This document shows, in pieces, positions 8,894 through 18,593 of a stretch of 64,000 nt of DNA. Each line of letters opens with the position of its first letter. Position 1 is the first letter of the stretch. Source of the stretch: Runella sp. CRIBMP (GTDB lineage Bacteria; Bacteroidota; Bacteroidia; Cytophagales; Spirosomataceae); the NCBI RefSeq assembly GCF_009905605.1, contig NZ_JAAAKZ010000021.1:1-64000 (forward strand). The letters are read 5' to 3'. The notes below the pieces were generated by a model. It worked only from the letters and a program-made list of their open reading frames with translations. It was not told the DNA's origin and ran no database searches. Position numbers and translations under genes: made by a program.

Positions 8894-11083
8894 ATGATAA
8901 AACGCATTCTTCGGGCCATACTTTTCAACCTTGTTTGTTTTTCGGGGTTTGGGCAGGATACTACGGTAGTTTTGTCCAAAAAAATGTTTGCACCAGACGA
9001 GCGACTGGTTATTTCTTCCATGCACGGCTGGGTATTTAATTCAGGAAATAATGCCGATTGGTCAAAAAAGGACCTCAATACTTCCGATTGGCAACATTTT
9101 CGCCCAGCAGATATACCTGCCCGCTACGCCGATTCATCAGGGTTGATGGAGGGTTGGTTTCGGCTCAGAGTGAAGTTGGATTCAACTTTCTATCATTTTC
9201 CCCTCAGCTTGTCTAAAGAAACATGGGCGGCAATGGATGTGTATTTGGATGGACAATTGATTCATTCTTACGGTAATACAGGGCGCGATGGGAAGCCGTT
9301 TGAAGAGCATAATCCGTATTATGTACTGCCGGTGCCAGTACAATTACAACCTCAGCAAGCGCATTTAATTGCGATTCATATCGTGGACGAAACTTCGCAA
9401 TTACAACCCCTGATGTTGCCCTCATTGCCTCGCTCGGGACAGATGCTCTCGCTTACGGGTGCTGAATACACAACCCTGATGCATCAACGGGCCGAGAATA
9501 ATGCCGTCTACACCGCCACTTGGTTGTTTGTCTCTTTATTGATTGCATTGCTGCTTTGGCTGTTGTCTTTTCTGAATCTGTACGAGAAGAAAATCATTCA
9601 CTTGATTGCCATTGTTCAATCCCTGATTTCTGTTGAAATGCTGGCGCGTTTTTTACTTAATTTTAGCCTTTCTCACCAAGAATTATTGGTTAATGCGCTG
9701 GTATTGAGCCTGACGGCCTGGACAAGCAACGGTTTTGCGATTGTTGCCCTGTCGATGGCTTTACGCATTAAAATCTCCCGAGGATGGTCTGTCGTCATCA
9801 TTGGAATACACGCTCTGGGAGGTTTCCTAAATGTATATGTGTTTGACGGAACGTTGATTGATTATTATTTGCCGATACAGTTTTGTATTTTCATAGCGCT
9901 CATTATACTCGGGCGAGACAACATCAAAGGCGCTTCTCGGGCTCTTATTATTGGGGTAATAGTGGCAAGTTGTTTTGCGATATTAATGGCATTTTTTGAT
10001 TATAACGACACCCCGTACAACTATAATCTGTTGCTGACGGGCGTTCGTATTTCTTTCCCGATTTCTTTGGTGGTGTATGTGTCGCTGTTGATGAAGGAAT
10101 TGTTGATTGACATACAACAGCAGGCCAACAAACTCGTCAAAGTCAGTGAAGAGAAAAAACAACTGCTCGCCAACCAAAATATACTGCTCGAACAACAGGT
10201 ACAACAACGCACGGCCGAGCTGAGAGCCTCGCAGGAAGACCTCGAAAAAACCTTAAATCACCTTAAAAATACCCAAGAAGAACTCATCAGGCAGGAAAAG
10301 TTGGCTTCGGTTGGACAACTCACGAAGGGTATCGTTGACCGTATTCTGAATCCGCTCAACTATATCAACAATTTCTCAGAATCCTCAAGCCTTTTGGTGG
10401 ATGAACTCAACGAAATGCTTGAAAAGCACAAAGACGCCGTACCAGAAAGTATAAAAGAAGAGTTTTTGAGTGTCGTAGACCTTATTAAAAGCAGTGTGAT
10501 AAAAATTTACGAGCATGGCACTACCACAACGAGAATTGTAAAAGACATGCAAAAGCTATTGAAAGAAAAATCAAAAGACTTTTTGCAAACTGACCTCAAT
10601 GTGTTTGTCGAAAATGAAGCCAAATGTGTTTATGATGAAATAAAAGTAAATTATCCCGATTTTAGGGTGGAACTAATCCTGGACTTGGCAAAACAACCCC
10701 TCGAAACCAAGATTCTGCCGCCCGAATTTGGGGAAGTGATTGTGGCACTGATTGATAATTCATTTTATGCCCTTGCCGACAGAAGCGTGACTGATAAAGC
10801 CTTTAGTCCCCAGATCAAAATATCGACGGAATTGGTGAATGATGACATTATTTTAAAAGTTAAAGACAATGGAACGGGTGTTTCACCGCGTGATTTGGAA
10901 AGGCTTTGTAATCCTTTTTTTACCACCAAACCTACCTCAAAAGGCACAGGTTTGGGCCTGTTTATGAGCAAAGACATCATAGAAATACACAAGGGCGAAA
11001 TTAAAATTGATTCAGAAGAGGGAAAATTCACGGAAGTAATAATGGTCTTGCCAACGCTGAATAAGATTTCATCGAGTATCTAA
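8894..11083 (+). CDS. 7TM-type sensor kinase homologue lacking the phosphoacceptor His
   Basis: A 729-residue membrane protein. After a signal peptide (ending FSGFGQ) comes a jelly-roll-like periplasmic sensor (about 30-170, with GWFRLRVKLD typical of DISM-type ligand domains), then seven or so membrane helices (about 200-400), a coiled coil and a kinase core. In the H-box, where the two neighbouring kinases read GIAHEIQNPL, this protein reads GIVDRILNPL: the phosphoacceptor His is Asp482. The ATP-binding half looks intact (EVIVALIDNSFYAL, DNGTGV, FFTTKPTSKGTGLGL). It is probably co-transcribed with the TPR kinase 14 bases upstream, so it may form heterodimers or modulate that kinase instead of signalling alone. 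Confidence 0.85.
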   Translation: MIKRILRAILFNLVCFSGFGQDTTVVLSKKMFAPDERLVISSMHGWVFNSGNNADWSKKDLNTSDWQHFRPADIPARYADSSGLMEGWFRLRVKLDSTFYHFPLSLSKETWAAMDVYLDGQLIHSYGNTGRDGKPFEEHNPYYVLPVPVQLQPQQAHLIAIHIVDETSQLQPLMLPSLPRSGQMLSLTGAEYTTLMHQRAENNAVYTATWLFVSLLIALLLWLLSFLNLYEKKIIHLIAIVQSLISVEMLARFLLNFSLSHQELLVNALVLSLTAWTSNGFAIVALSMALRIKISRGWSVVIIGIHALGGFLNVYVFDGTLIDYYLPIQFCIFIALIILGRDNIKGASRALIIGVIVASCFAILMAFFDYNDTPYNYNLLLTGVRISFPISLVVYVSLLMKELLIDIQQQANKLVKVSEEKKQLLANQNILLEQQVQQRTAELRASQEDLEKTLNHLKNTQEELIRQEKLASVGQLTKGIVDRILNPLNYINNFSESSSLLVDELNEMLEKHKDAVPESIKEEFLSVVDLIKSSVIKIYEHGTTTTRIVKDMQKLLKEKSKDFLQTDLNVFVENEAKCVYDEIKVNYPDFRVELILDLAKQPLETKILPPEFGEVIVALIDNSFYALADRSVTDKAFSPQIKISTELVNDDIILKVKDNGTGVSPRDLERLCNPFFTTKPTSKGTGLGLFMSKDIIEIHKGEIKIDSEEGKFTEVIMVLPTLNKISSSI

Positions 11084-11196
11084 AATGCCCCAGAAAAAAG
11101 TAAGTAAAATGAGATAAAGTTTGCCAGTGAAAAGAACGAAATTAGGCCTGTGGTTAGGTAACCAATCGACTCTTAAACCCTAAACAAAATATCAAA

Positions 11197-12684
11197 ATGA
11201 ACCGAATTTATCCTCTTTTCTTTTCGGCTTTTCTCCTTTTGAATGGCCTGACTATCAACGCCCAAGATGCACGTAATAAAATGATTGCGCGGGGCGCTCA
11301 ACTCGAATTGAAGACCGCCACTTACAAAGCGCCCCCTGGCGATGCGCTTTCACATCATACGTCGGGCTACGCTAAAATCATGTGTTCTGCGGTGTTTATT
11401 ACGGGGCTGAAACCCGAATTTGCCGCCGAAAATGTGGGGTATTTTACAAGTCCCTACGCTGAACGGGCCAAAGTAGGCAAGCCCGTCGTTGATTATGATA
11501 AAAAATCAGTTTCGATTACTTTGCCCAACGGGGTTACCCGAACCGCTATTTACACGGGCGACCAGGGTTGCATAACCTTGCCCGAAGGGAGTAATTCTCT
11601 GAAATACAGCCCTGTAAAAGTAGTACGTAATCTACCAAATGCCACTACGACTCCGTGGCCCATGGGGGATGTGTTGCCCACTGACCCAATGCCTTCGGAA
11701 ATTGATAGGGCCAAAGTGGAACAAGCCGTCAAGGTGGCTTTTGAACCCGCCGTGGCCCAAACGGCGGCTTTCGTCGTCACTTACAAGGGACGCATCATCG
11801 CTGAACGTTATGGCGAAGGCATTACCAAAGATACCCCGTTGGAAAGCTGGTCGATGGGTAAAAGCCTTTCCGCAACAATTATGGGCATTTTAGTTGGTAA
11901 AGGGGTTTATAAATTAGACCAACCCGCGCCTATTCCGCAATGGCAGGGCAAAGGCGACGAAAGAGCTAAAATCCGAATCATGGACATTATGCACATGTCC
12001 AGTGGATTGTACTGCCGTGCGCCACAAGATCCCGACTACAATCCAGCATTGGGTTATCCCGACCATTTGTACTTGTACACTGGAGCCGTCAATTCGTTTG
12101 AATACGCGGCCAATTTGCCTCAACAATGGCTACCCAATACCGTAGGCCGCTACCGTAACTCTGACCCCGTCCTGACCAACTACTTGAATCGATTGGGAAT
12201 AGAAAAAATGGGCGAAGTGTATCATACCTTTCCGCAACGGGCTTTGTTTGACAAAATCGGAGTACGGACGATGGTCATGGAAACTGACCCTTACGGTAAC
12301 TTCTTAACCCAAGGTTATGAGTTTGCATCCGGACGAGATTGGGCGAGGCTAGGAAATTTGTATTTGCAGGACGGTGTTTGGAACGGTGAACGCATCTTGC
12401 CCGAAGGTTTTACAAAGTTTGTCAGTACCCTCGCCGAACCTTGGGTAGCCGACGGGCGGCCGATTTATGGTGGCCTGTTTTGGATAAATGGTGATGGCGG
12501 TTTTCCAATTCCCAAAGATGCCTATATGATGTTGGGGGCTGGTGGTCAATCGGTTACGATTGTTCCCTCGCACGACTTGGTGGTTGTTCGGCTGGGGCAT
12601 TACAAAGGCTCGCAGGCAGGAGGCGTAGCCTTGAACAAGGCATATTCATTACTGATGGAAGCTGTACCTGAGAAAAAGAAATGA
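11197..12684 (+). CDS. Secreted serine hydrolase, beta-lactamase/S12 family
   Basis: A 495-residue exported hydrolase with signal peptide MNRIYPLFFSAFLLLNGLTINAQ (cleavage after AQ likely). The penicillin-binding-protein/class C fold is shown by the SxxK motif SMGK (Ser219, Lys222) and the YxN motif YRN (Tyr319). A third conserved box lies near LGHYKG at the C-terminus. An N-terminal segment of about 150 residues precedes the domain, as in other 6-aminohexanoate-dimer-hydrolase/esterase-like members. Substrates of such proteins include esters, D-amino-acid peptides and cyclic or linear amides; none can be chosen from sequence. The stop overlaps the ATG of the FMN oxidase (ATGA), so the two are translationally coupled and probably act on the same compound class. 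Confidence 0.85.
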   Translation: MNRIYPLFFSAFLLLNGLTINAQDARNKMIARGAQLELKTATYKAPPGDALSHHTSGYAKIMCSAVFITGLKPEFAAENVGYFTSPYAERAKVGKPVVDYDKKSVSITLPNGVTRTAIYTGDQGCITLPEGSNSLKYSPVKVVRNLPNATTTPWPMGDVLPTDPMPSEIDRAKVEQAVKVAFEPAVAQTAAFVVTYKGRIIAERYGEGITKDTPLESWSMGKSLSATIMGILVGKGVYKLDQPAPIPQWQGKGDERAKIRIMDIMHMSSGLYCRAPQDPDYNPALGYPDHLYLYTGAVNSFEYAANLPQQWLPNTVGRYRNSDPVLTNYLNRLGIEKMGEVYHTFPQRALFDKIGVRTMVMETDPYGNFLTQGYEFASGRDWARLGNLYLQDGVWNGERILPEGFTKFVSTLAEPWVADGRPIYGGLFWINGDGGFPIPKDAYMMLGAGGQSVTIVPSHDLVVVRLGHYKGSQAGGVALNKAYSLLMEAVPEKKK

Positions 12685-13739
12685 ACCAAGAAAACGAACT
12701 GGAAATGGATAAAATTGATATTTCACAAATCGTTAATCTGTTTGATTTCGAAAAATTGGCAGTGAGTAAAATGGCCAATATGGCCTATGAATACGTAGCA
12801 AGCGGCGCCGCCGACGAGTTTACGGTCAGATGGAACAGACAGGCATTGGATGCGATAAAACTCAATCCAACGGTACTTGTTGATGTCAGTCAAATAGATA
12901 CCAGTACTTCACTTTTAGGGCTTGATTTGCCACATCCAATACTGATTGCCCCTACTGCTTATCACAAAATCATGCATCCCGAAGGGGAGCTGGCGACCGC
13001 CCGGGGTGCTGGGGCAGCGGAGGCCATTTACGTGGTCAGTTCATTTACCACTACTCCTTTGGAAGAAATAGCAAAAGTGGCGACTCAACCGCTGTGGCTT
13101 CAGTTGTACGTCAGAGACGACCGACACTTTACCAAAGACCTTGTTCAAGAAGCTGAATATCAAGGGTGTAGAGCGCTTTGTATTACGGTAGACACGCCCG
13201 TGGCGGGTGCTCGTAATCGTCAGCAAAGAGTCAATTTTGCCCTGCCTCATGGTATACATACGCCCCACATGCAAGATGCTTTTGCCCTCACAAAATCCCT
13301 TACGTGGAAAGACATTGAATGGCTGAAATCCTTCGCCAAAATCCCCGTGTTGCTCAAAGGGATTTTAAATCCCGAAGACGCCAAAAAAGCGGTTCAGTCG
13401 GGAGTATCGGGTATTATCGTCTCTAACCACAGCGGACGAAATCTGGACACCGTGCCCGCCACCATCGAAGCGCTTCCGCGCATTGCCGAAAAAGTAAACA
13501 AAAGAATTCCGATATTGATGGATGGCGGCATACGGCGCGGAACCGATGTACTGAAAGCCATTGCTTTGGGCGCAAATGCGGTATTGGTGGGCAAACCTAT
13601 CTGTTTCGGGCTGGCCTGCGGCGGGGCCGAAGGCGTAACGAAGGTATTGGAAATACTCCGAAATGAATTTGAACTTGCGATGGCACTCACGGGTAAAACC
13701 ACGATTGCCGAGATTGATTCTTCGGTGATATGGAAATAG
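12681..13739 (+). CDS. FMN-dependent alpha-hydroxy-acid oxidase/dehydrogenase
   Basis: A 352-residue TIM-barrel flavoprotein of the lactate/glycolate oxidase family, which oxidises (S)-2-hydroxy acids to 2-oxo acids. Readable landmarks are the N-terminal YEYVASGAADE block, LQLYVRDD, ALCITVDTPVAGARNR, the active-site SNHSGRNLD (catalytic His and Arg retained; the common HGG is HSG here) and the phosphate-binding DGGIRRGTDVLKAIALGA and VGKP. It has no signal peptide, so it is cytoplasmic, unlike its hydrolase neighbours. The start codon overlaps the previous stop. The exact substrate (lactate, glycolate, long-chain hydroxy acid) cannot be read. Confidence 0.88.
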   Translation: MNQENELEMDKIDISQIVNLFDFEKLAVSKMANMAYEYVASGAADEFTVRWNRQALDAIKLNPTVLVDVSQIDTSTSLLGLDLPHPILIAPTAYHKIMHPEGELATARGAGAAEAIYVVSSFTTTPLEEIAKVATQPLWLQLYVRDDRHFTKDLVQEAEYQGCRALCITVDTPVAGARNRQQRVNFALPHGIHTPHMQDAFALTKSLTWKDIEWLKSFAKIPVLLKGILNPEDAKKAVQSGVSGIIVSNHSGRNLDTVPATIEALPRIAEKVNKRIPILMDGGIRRGTDVLKAIALGANAVLVGKPICFGLACGGAEGVTKVLEILRNEFELAMALTGKTTIAEIDSSVIWK

Positions 13740-13835
13740 CTGATGAGGTAAGTCGCTGTTTATTTATGACTTTTCGTGACTAGTTAAACCCATCTATTGT
13801 AAAATTGACAAGATAATAACCACTAAAAACCAACT

Positions 13836-15161
13836 ATGAAAAATCGAAAATCTACTTTGCGTCTCCTGGGGCTTTTTATCTGCTTCACGATCATTTTTAG
13901 TGCTGTTTATGCCCAAGAGGAAGACGCGGGCAGGAGTGGAAAAGTAGAGGCCGCTTATCTAAAAGAAGCAGAGCAACTGACCAAAAACAAGCAAATTCAA
14001 AAAGCTTTTCAGTCCATTTTGACACAAAACAAACGCAATCGGGACGAGCTCATTATGTTGACGGAGATTCCCGCCCCGCCGTTTTTAGAAACCAAACGCG
14101 GCCTTCGTTTCGCTTCAATGCTCAAAGAAGCGGGCGCAGACTCGGTTTGGACGGATAAAGTGGGCAACGTAATTGCGCTGCGCAAAGGCAAAAAACGCAA
14201 TCGTACCGTCGCTCTTGACGCCCACTTAGACACGGTATTCCCGCTTGAAACCGACGTAAAAGTAAAAATCAAAGGTGATACCCTCTTTGCCCCTGGCATA
14301 GGCGACAATACCCAAGGGTTGGTCTTGGTGGTGTCGGTTTTGAGAGCACTGGAAGAAGCTAAAATAGAGACCGAAGCGGATGTATTGTTCATAGGCTCTG
14401 TGGGCGAAGAAGGATTGGGTGATTTGAGAGGTGTAAAATACCTATTCACCGACCAAAGCCTGCGCATTGATTCGTGGATTGCCGTGGACGGCGGAGAGCT
14501 TGGGCGGATGAGCAACATGGGATTAGGTTCCTACCGTTATCGGGTTACGTTCAAAGGCCCCGGTGGCCACTCGTGGGGGGCATTTGGTTTGGCCAATCCC
14601 CAACATGCCTTGGGTTCAGCCATCCATTATTTTTCAAAAGTCGCCGACAAATTTACCCGAACGGGCGCCCGTACCAGCTATAATGTAGGCAGAATCGGCG
14701 GCGGTACGTCGGTCAATTCCATTGCTTTTGAGTCTTGGATGGAAGTGGATATGCGCTCCGAAATTCCCGAAAACCTCAATTTAGTGGACTCGCTTTTAAA
14801 AGCATCGGTACAGCAGGCCCTTCAAGAACACAATGCCATGAAACGCATGGGGCCAGCGCTCACGGTCGAAATCAAAAAAATCGGCGACCGTCCTTCGGGC
14901 GAGCTTCCCGAGAATTTACCCCTCGTTCAGCGCGCTATGGCCGCCATCACTACTTTCGGAGTGATCCCAAAAATAGGTCGTGGTTCGACCAATTCAAATA
15001 CGCCTATTTCAAAGGGAATCCCTGCTGTTACCCTAGGACGAGGGGGTAAATCAAGCAATGCGCATGCCCTCAACGAATGGTGGTACGATGACGAAGCCTA
15101 CAAATCCATTCAGGCGGCATTGCTGACGTTGGTTTCTGAAGCAGGAATGGTCAATCCTTAA
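13836..15161 (+). CDS. Secreted M20 family zinc metallopeptidase
   Basis: A 441-residue exported peptidase (signal peptide ending AVYAQ). M20 metal-binding landmarks are visible: the first zinc His and its Asp in ALDAHLDTV (His130), the bridging Asp in GIGDNTQGL, the general-base Glu pair in GSVGEEGLGD, and the last His in SNAHALNEWW. The dimerisation lid domain is inserted around residues 230-350 (GPGGHSWGAFG starts it). Family members are di- and tripeptidases, carboxypeptidases and amide hydrolases; DapE-like, PepT-like and cytosolic dipeptidase roles cannot be separated here. The periplasmic location and the neighbours suggest peptide breakdown outside the inner membrane. The DUF1028 gene follows after 11 bases. 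Confidence 0.88.
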   Translation: MKNRKSTLRLLGLFICFTIIFSAVYAQEEDAGRSGKVEAAYLKEAEQLTKNKQIQKAFQSILTQNKRNRDELIMLTEIPAPPFLETKRGLRFASMLKEAGADSVWTDKVGNVIALRKGKKRNRTVALDAHLDTVFPLETDVKVKIKGDTLFAPGIGDNTQGLVLVVSVLRALEEAKIETEADVLFIGSVGEEGLGDLRGVKYLFTDQSLRIDSWIAVDGGELGRMSNMGLGSYRYRVTFKGPGGHSWGAFGLANPQHALGSAIHYFSKVADKFTRTGARTSYNVGRIGGGTSVNSIAFESWMEVDMRSEIPENLNLVDSLLKASVQQALQEHNAMKRMGPALTVEIKKIGDRPSGELPENLPLVQRAMAAITTFGVIPKIGRGSTNSNTPISKGIPAVTLGRGGKSSNAHALNEWWYDDEAYKSIQAALLTLVSEAGMVNP

Positions 15162-15172
15162 TTAAAAACTGT

Positions 15173-16156
15173 ATGAAAAACTACCTCCTTATCAGTTTAA
15201 TACTCTTTTTCAGTCAAACAAAGGCCCAATTTTTCAAGAAAGACAATGGCTTGGCGCATACGTTTTCGATTGTAGCTCGTGACGAAAAAACGGGAGAAAT
15301 CGCGGTCGGTGTTCAAAGCCATTGGTTCAGCGTGGGTACCTCTGTTTCGTGGGCCGAAGCGGGAGTTGGGGCCGTGGCGACCCAATCATTTACCAACAAA
15401 TCGTTCGGAATCAGGGGTTTGACATTGCTAAAAGAAGGCAAAACAGCCCAACAGGCGTTGGATATTCTGCTGTCTGATGACCCAGGCAAGGAAGTGCGGC
15501 AAGTCGGGATTGTGGACGCAAAAGGAAACGTTGCCAATTTTACGGGCAAAAATTGCGTGGATTTTGCGGGCGATTTAAAAGGCAAAAACTACGCCATACA
15601 ATCCAACATGATGCTGACCAAAGAGGTGCCTGAGGCTATGGCAAAATCGTTTGAAGCCAATGCCCAACTGCCTTTGGCCGAGCGGGTGCTGGAAGCCTTG
15701 AAGGCGGCCCAAAAAGTCGGAGGTGATATTCGAGGAAAGCAATCGGCGGCTATTTTGGTGGTGAAAGGCGAAGCAACGGGCAAACCCTGGGATGATAACC
15801 ATCTGGTGGATTTGCGAGTCGACGACCACGCTGACCCGTTGGCCGAAATGGAACGATTATTAAAAACCCATCGAGCCTACGAGCACATGAACAACGGCGA
15901 TTTGGCCATTGAAAACAACAACATGACCTTGGCCATGCAGGAATACGGAGCGGCCATGAAAATGTTCCCCAAAAATCTGGAAATGCAGTATTGGACGGCC
16001 ATCACCTTGGCCAACGGCGGCAATGTACAAAAAGCCGCTTTGATGTTGCAAGCCATCTACGCCAAAGAACCTAACTGGCGAAAAATGACCCGAAGGTTGC
16101 CCAAGGTAGGATTGCTGACGGTCGGGGAAAAAGAGTTAATGCTGTTGCTGAAATAG
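15173..16156 (+). CDS. DUF1028 domain protein (Ntn-hydrolase-like fold), secreted
   Basis: A 327-residue exported protein; signal peptide MKNYLLISLILFFSQTKAQ. Residues about 30-230 are a DUF1028 domain: HTFSIVARDEKTGEIAVGVQ, the G-V-G-A-V-A-T-Q-S block, and D-L-R-V-D-D-H near the end. DUF1028 has an Ntn-hydrolase-like fold, but its reaction is not established. The C-terminal part (about 235-325) reads as a TPR-like helical tail (AIENNNMTLAMQEYGAAMKM). It is spaced 11 bases behind the M20 peptidase and 46 before the alpha/beta hydrolase, so it is likely part of the same secreted-hydrolase operon and may also cleave amides. Confidence 0.8.
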   Translation: MKNYLLISLILFFSQTKAQFFKKDNGLAHTFSIVARDEKTGEIAVGVQSHWFSVGTSVSWAEAGVGAVATQSFTNKSFGIRGLTLLKEGKTAQQALDILLSDDPGKEVRQVGIVDAKGNVANFTGKNCVDFAGDLKGKNYAIQSNMMLTKEVPEAMAKSFEANAQLPLAERVLEALKAAQKVGGDIRGKQSAAILVVKGEATGKPWDDNHLVDLRVDDHADPLAEMERLLKTHRAYEHMNNGDLAIENNNMTLAMQEYGAAMKMFPKNLEMQYWTAITLANGGNVQKAALMLQAIYAKEPNWRKMTRRLPKVGLLTVGEKELMLLLK

Positions 16157-16202
16157 CAGTGCCTGTCTCACTGAAATAACATAAAAGTAAACAGACCCCA
16201 AT

Positions 16203-17153
16203 ATGAAAAATAAACTGCTACTGACTATTACGGCATTTCTATGGTTGAAATTGGCTTATTCGCAATCCTCTCAACTCCCCGACTTCTTAAAAAAAGACAG
16301 TATTCAGTCCTCATTGGACGGAAACGTGCAGGTATTTTATTACGGCAAATCTACCTCATCAGAGCTTCAACCTTTGATTGTAGCTTTACACTCGTGGAGT
16401 GGTACGGCAGATTCTCAAAAAGAGATATTGGTGGAACAAACCCAAGCCAAAGGCTGGAATTACATTTTCCCGGATTTCAGAGGAGTCAACAACCATCCCA
16501 AAGCCTGTTGCAGTGAATTTGTGATTGCCGACATTGACGAAGCCATTGATTGGGCCCTGAAAAATATGAACGTAGATAAAAAGAAGATTTACGTAGTAGG
16601 CAATAGTGGTGGTGGATATGCTACAATGGCTATGTACATGAAATCGCGGCATACTATCGCTTCATTTTCAGCTTGGTCGTCTATTTCAGACTTAGCAACT
16701 TGGTATGGCGAGTCGGTAGAACGAAAAAACAGGTATGGCCCCGAAATCATCAAATGCACGGGCGCAGGGGAGGTATTCGATGCCGAAAAAGCCAAAGAAC
16801 GTTCACCTTTATTTTGGAAAACACCCCTTAAAAAACGCAAAAATAGTCGACTGCAAATCTATGCTGGCATTCACGATGGCTACACGGGCTCAGTACCCAT
16901 TTCTCATTCCATCAATTTCTACAACAAACTCCTTGCTGACGCTCATGAAAAAGACAAAGCTCGCTATGTGTCGGAAGAAGATGCCGCTACGATGCTTAAA
17001 ACGCAGACATTCCCAACGCAAAACTCGCCAAGAACGATAGAGAATCGAGCTATTTTGTACCAAAAAACATCCAAAAAAATCACACTGACCATTTTCGAAG
17101 GAACGCACGAGATTTTGAAGAGTGCGGCTTTGGATGCGATTGATGCGCGCTAA
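16203..17153 (+). CDS. Secreted alpha/beta hydrolase, prolyl-oligopeptidase-like
   Basis: A 316-residue exported serine hydrolase with signal peptide MKNKLLLTITAFLWLKLAYSQ. The nucleophile elbow is VVGNSGGGYA (Ser135), the oxyanion region is near IVALHSWSGT, and the catalytic His is in FEGTHEIL near the C-terminus. The Asp should lie in the IYAGIHDGYTGS loop. This pattern fits the S9/dienelactone-hydrolase group, acting as a peptidase or esterase. It is the last gene of the hydrolase run that starts with the S12-type enzyme. After its stop the sequence becomes non-coding for about 1.5 kb. Confidence 0.82.
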   Translation: MKNKLLLTITAFLWLKLAYSQSSQLPDFLKKDSIQSSLDGNVQVFYYGKSTSSELQPLIVALHSWSGTADSQKEILVEQTQAKGWNYIFPDFRGVNNHPKACCSEFVIADIDEAIDWALKNMNVDKKKIYVVGNSGGGYATMAMYMKSRHTIASFSAWSSISDLATWYGESVERKNRYGPEIIKCTGAGEVFDAEKAKERSPLFWKTPLKKRKNSRLQIYAGIHDGYTGSVPISHSINFYNKLLADAHEKDKARYVSEEDAATMLKTQTFPTQNSPRTIENRAILYQKTSKKITLTIFEGTHEILKSAALDAIDAR

Positions 17154-17323
17154 TGTCCGTTGTTTTCTTAAGAAGGATTATTCCTTGCTTACTGCCGTTG
17201 TTTTTGGCGGAGAGCTAAGTTTGGCATAAAATAGCAGGTCTAAATACCCTGCATGATCTTGCAAGAAAAAATTGGTTGATGTACAAAAAAATGGCCTTAG
17301 CCATAATTTTGACTGAATCTAAA

Positions 17324-17486
17324 AAAAGAATGTAGGTTAAGTTTCATCACTTCAAGTAATCTGCAAATCAGCCCTTGCGTTTGCTTAAAGCTTAAGCCCA
17401 GTACTGCTTTGATTGACAAGGTACATTGCAAGTATCAGAATAGCAAGACACTCTTCAGGGAGCCGTGGGTCATCGTAATCCCACTT
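17324..17486 (-). pseudogene. Decayed transposase fragment (IS5-like DDE family)
   Basis: On the minus strand a conceptual peptide can be followed through about 54 codons: TFAKWDYDDPRLPEE, CLAILILAMYLVNQS and then, after a one-base insertion near 17387, KQTQGLICRLLEVMKLNL. The block around K-x-x-x-K-Q-T-Q-G-L-I-x-x-L-x-x-x-M-x-L resembles the N-terminal domain of IS5-type transposases (R-Q-T-Q-G-F/L-x-x-S-L-x-x-L-M-G-L). Upstream codons carry a stop, and downstream the frame is broken, so the gene is dead. No terminal inverted repeats were found. The family is inferred from short motifs only. Confidence 0.45.
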
Positions 17487-18593
17487 AGCGAAAGTTTATT
17501 CGATGTTCTCAGGGCTTAATTAAGCATCATAATCAGATTCGTTGCCACAACATAATCCAAGATATACTCGGTCTGGCAGCAGATTTGGCGGCTATTAAGG
17601 CTGATTTACAATAGTTAATTTTCAATCGGCTCTCTACAGCGCTTCATTGTTCCAAAGCTACTCTACTTTGCTTTTTATCATTCATTTAGGACCCCTTACC
17701 TAAGTTTTGGGGAAAATAATTAGGTGAAACATTAAGAATGGAGTAGAATTATTTTCAAAAACACGTATTTCTACGTAGTGACTCGTTTTTATATTTTGAG
17801 TCCTAATAATTGGAGCAATAAAATAATCAGGTATGTCAAGTAAGGCGTTAGGTAGACGCCTATTCTTTGAGCGTAGCTTCGCATTAATCTAGGAGAAAGT
17901 ATGAACTATACGCCAAAGCCGCATGAACTACTAAAACCATAGCCTTTTTCTATTTTTATTCAAGAAAATAGATGTCAGTTTTGGTCTATTTATGTGTTTT
18001 TTTTAGTATATATTTTGAGGTTAATATCGCTTTGTTTGTGTTGTACAACGAAGTTTTAGAATGATAGCGTGTTCATAATAGCACTTTTTAAGGACTATTT
18101 GTGGAATTTACTCGCCTGATTTGTGCGATAAATTACAAAATCAGAGTATTTACCTATATTGTATATTTATTCTATTTTGATTTGAGGGTATGATTGGTAG
18201 GGATATAAATATGTTTCTTATCTGCTTGGTATATTTGTTTAAATGGCAATCAATGCCTGAGCTGAAAAATAAAATCTGCATACCGTTGGATAAGTTTTTT
18301 TGTTTTTTTTTATTAAAATGCTCAATTTTAACCCATAAGCTGTCAATAGTGATGATTAATTGACATACTGTTTTTGCAAGTTCACCTAATTGTGAGTGAG
18401 TTACCAAATTGTTTCCTACAAGGAATACCGTAATTGCCAGCATTGTGAATTTGTGTATTTTGGTATACTAGTTATAGACGGCATGGCCGTACCCTACTTA
18501 ATGAGAAAAAATATAATTTTACCTTTTAGGTTAATATTCGATGTGATTTCGGATATTTTAGCCGCATTTTTAGAAAAAAAAATGAGTTGGGCT
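17487..18593. other. AT-rich non-coding stretch before the polysaccharide locus
   Basis: About 1.1 kb with no convincing gene. Open frames of up to 97 codons exist on both strands, but their translations are low-complexity and lack family motifs. The left part may be further debris of the transposase. The stretch is rich in A/T runs and presumably contains the promoter and long 5' leader of the UpxY-headed locus; no -33/-7 pair could be fixed with confidence. A short perfect inverted repeat, ACGGC-ATG-GCCGT, sits at 18478-18490. Confidence 0.5.

Noticed and set aside
14009-14518. 169-codon minus-strand frame within the M20 gene
   Set aside because: Antisense shadow of a well-supported peptidase; Ser/Arg-rich low-complexity translation.
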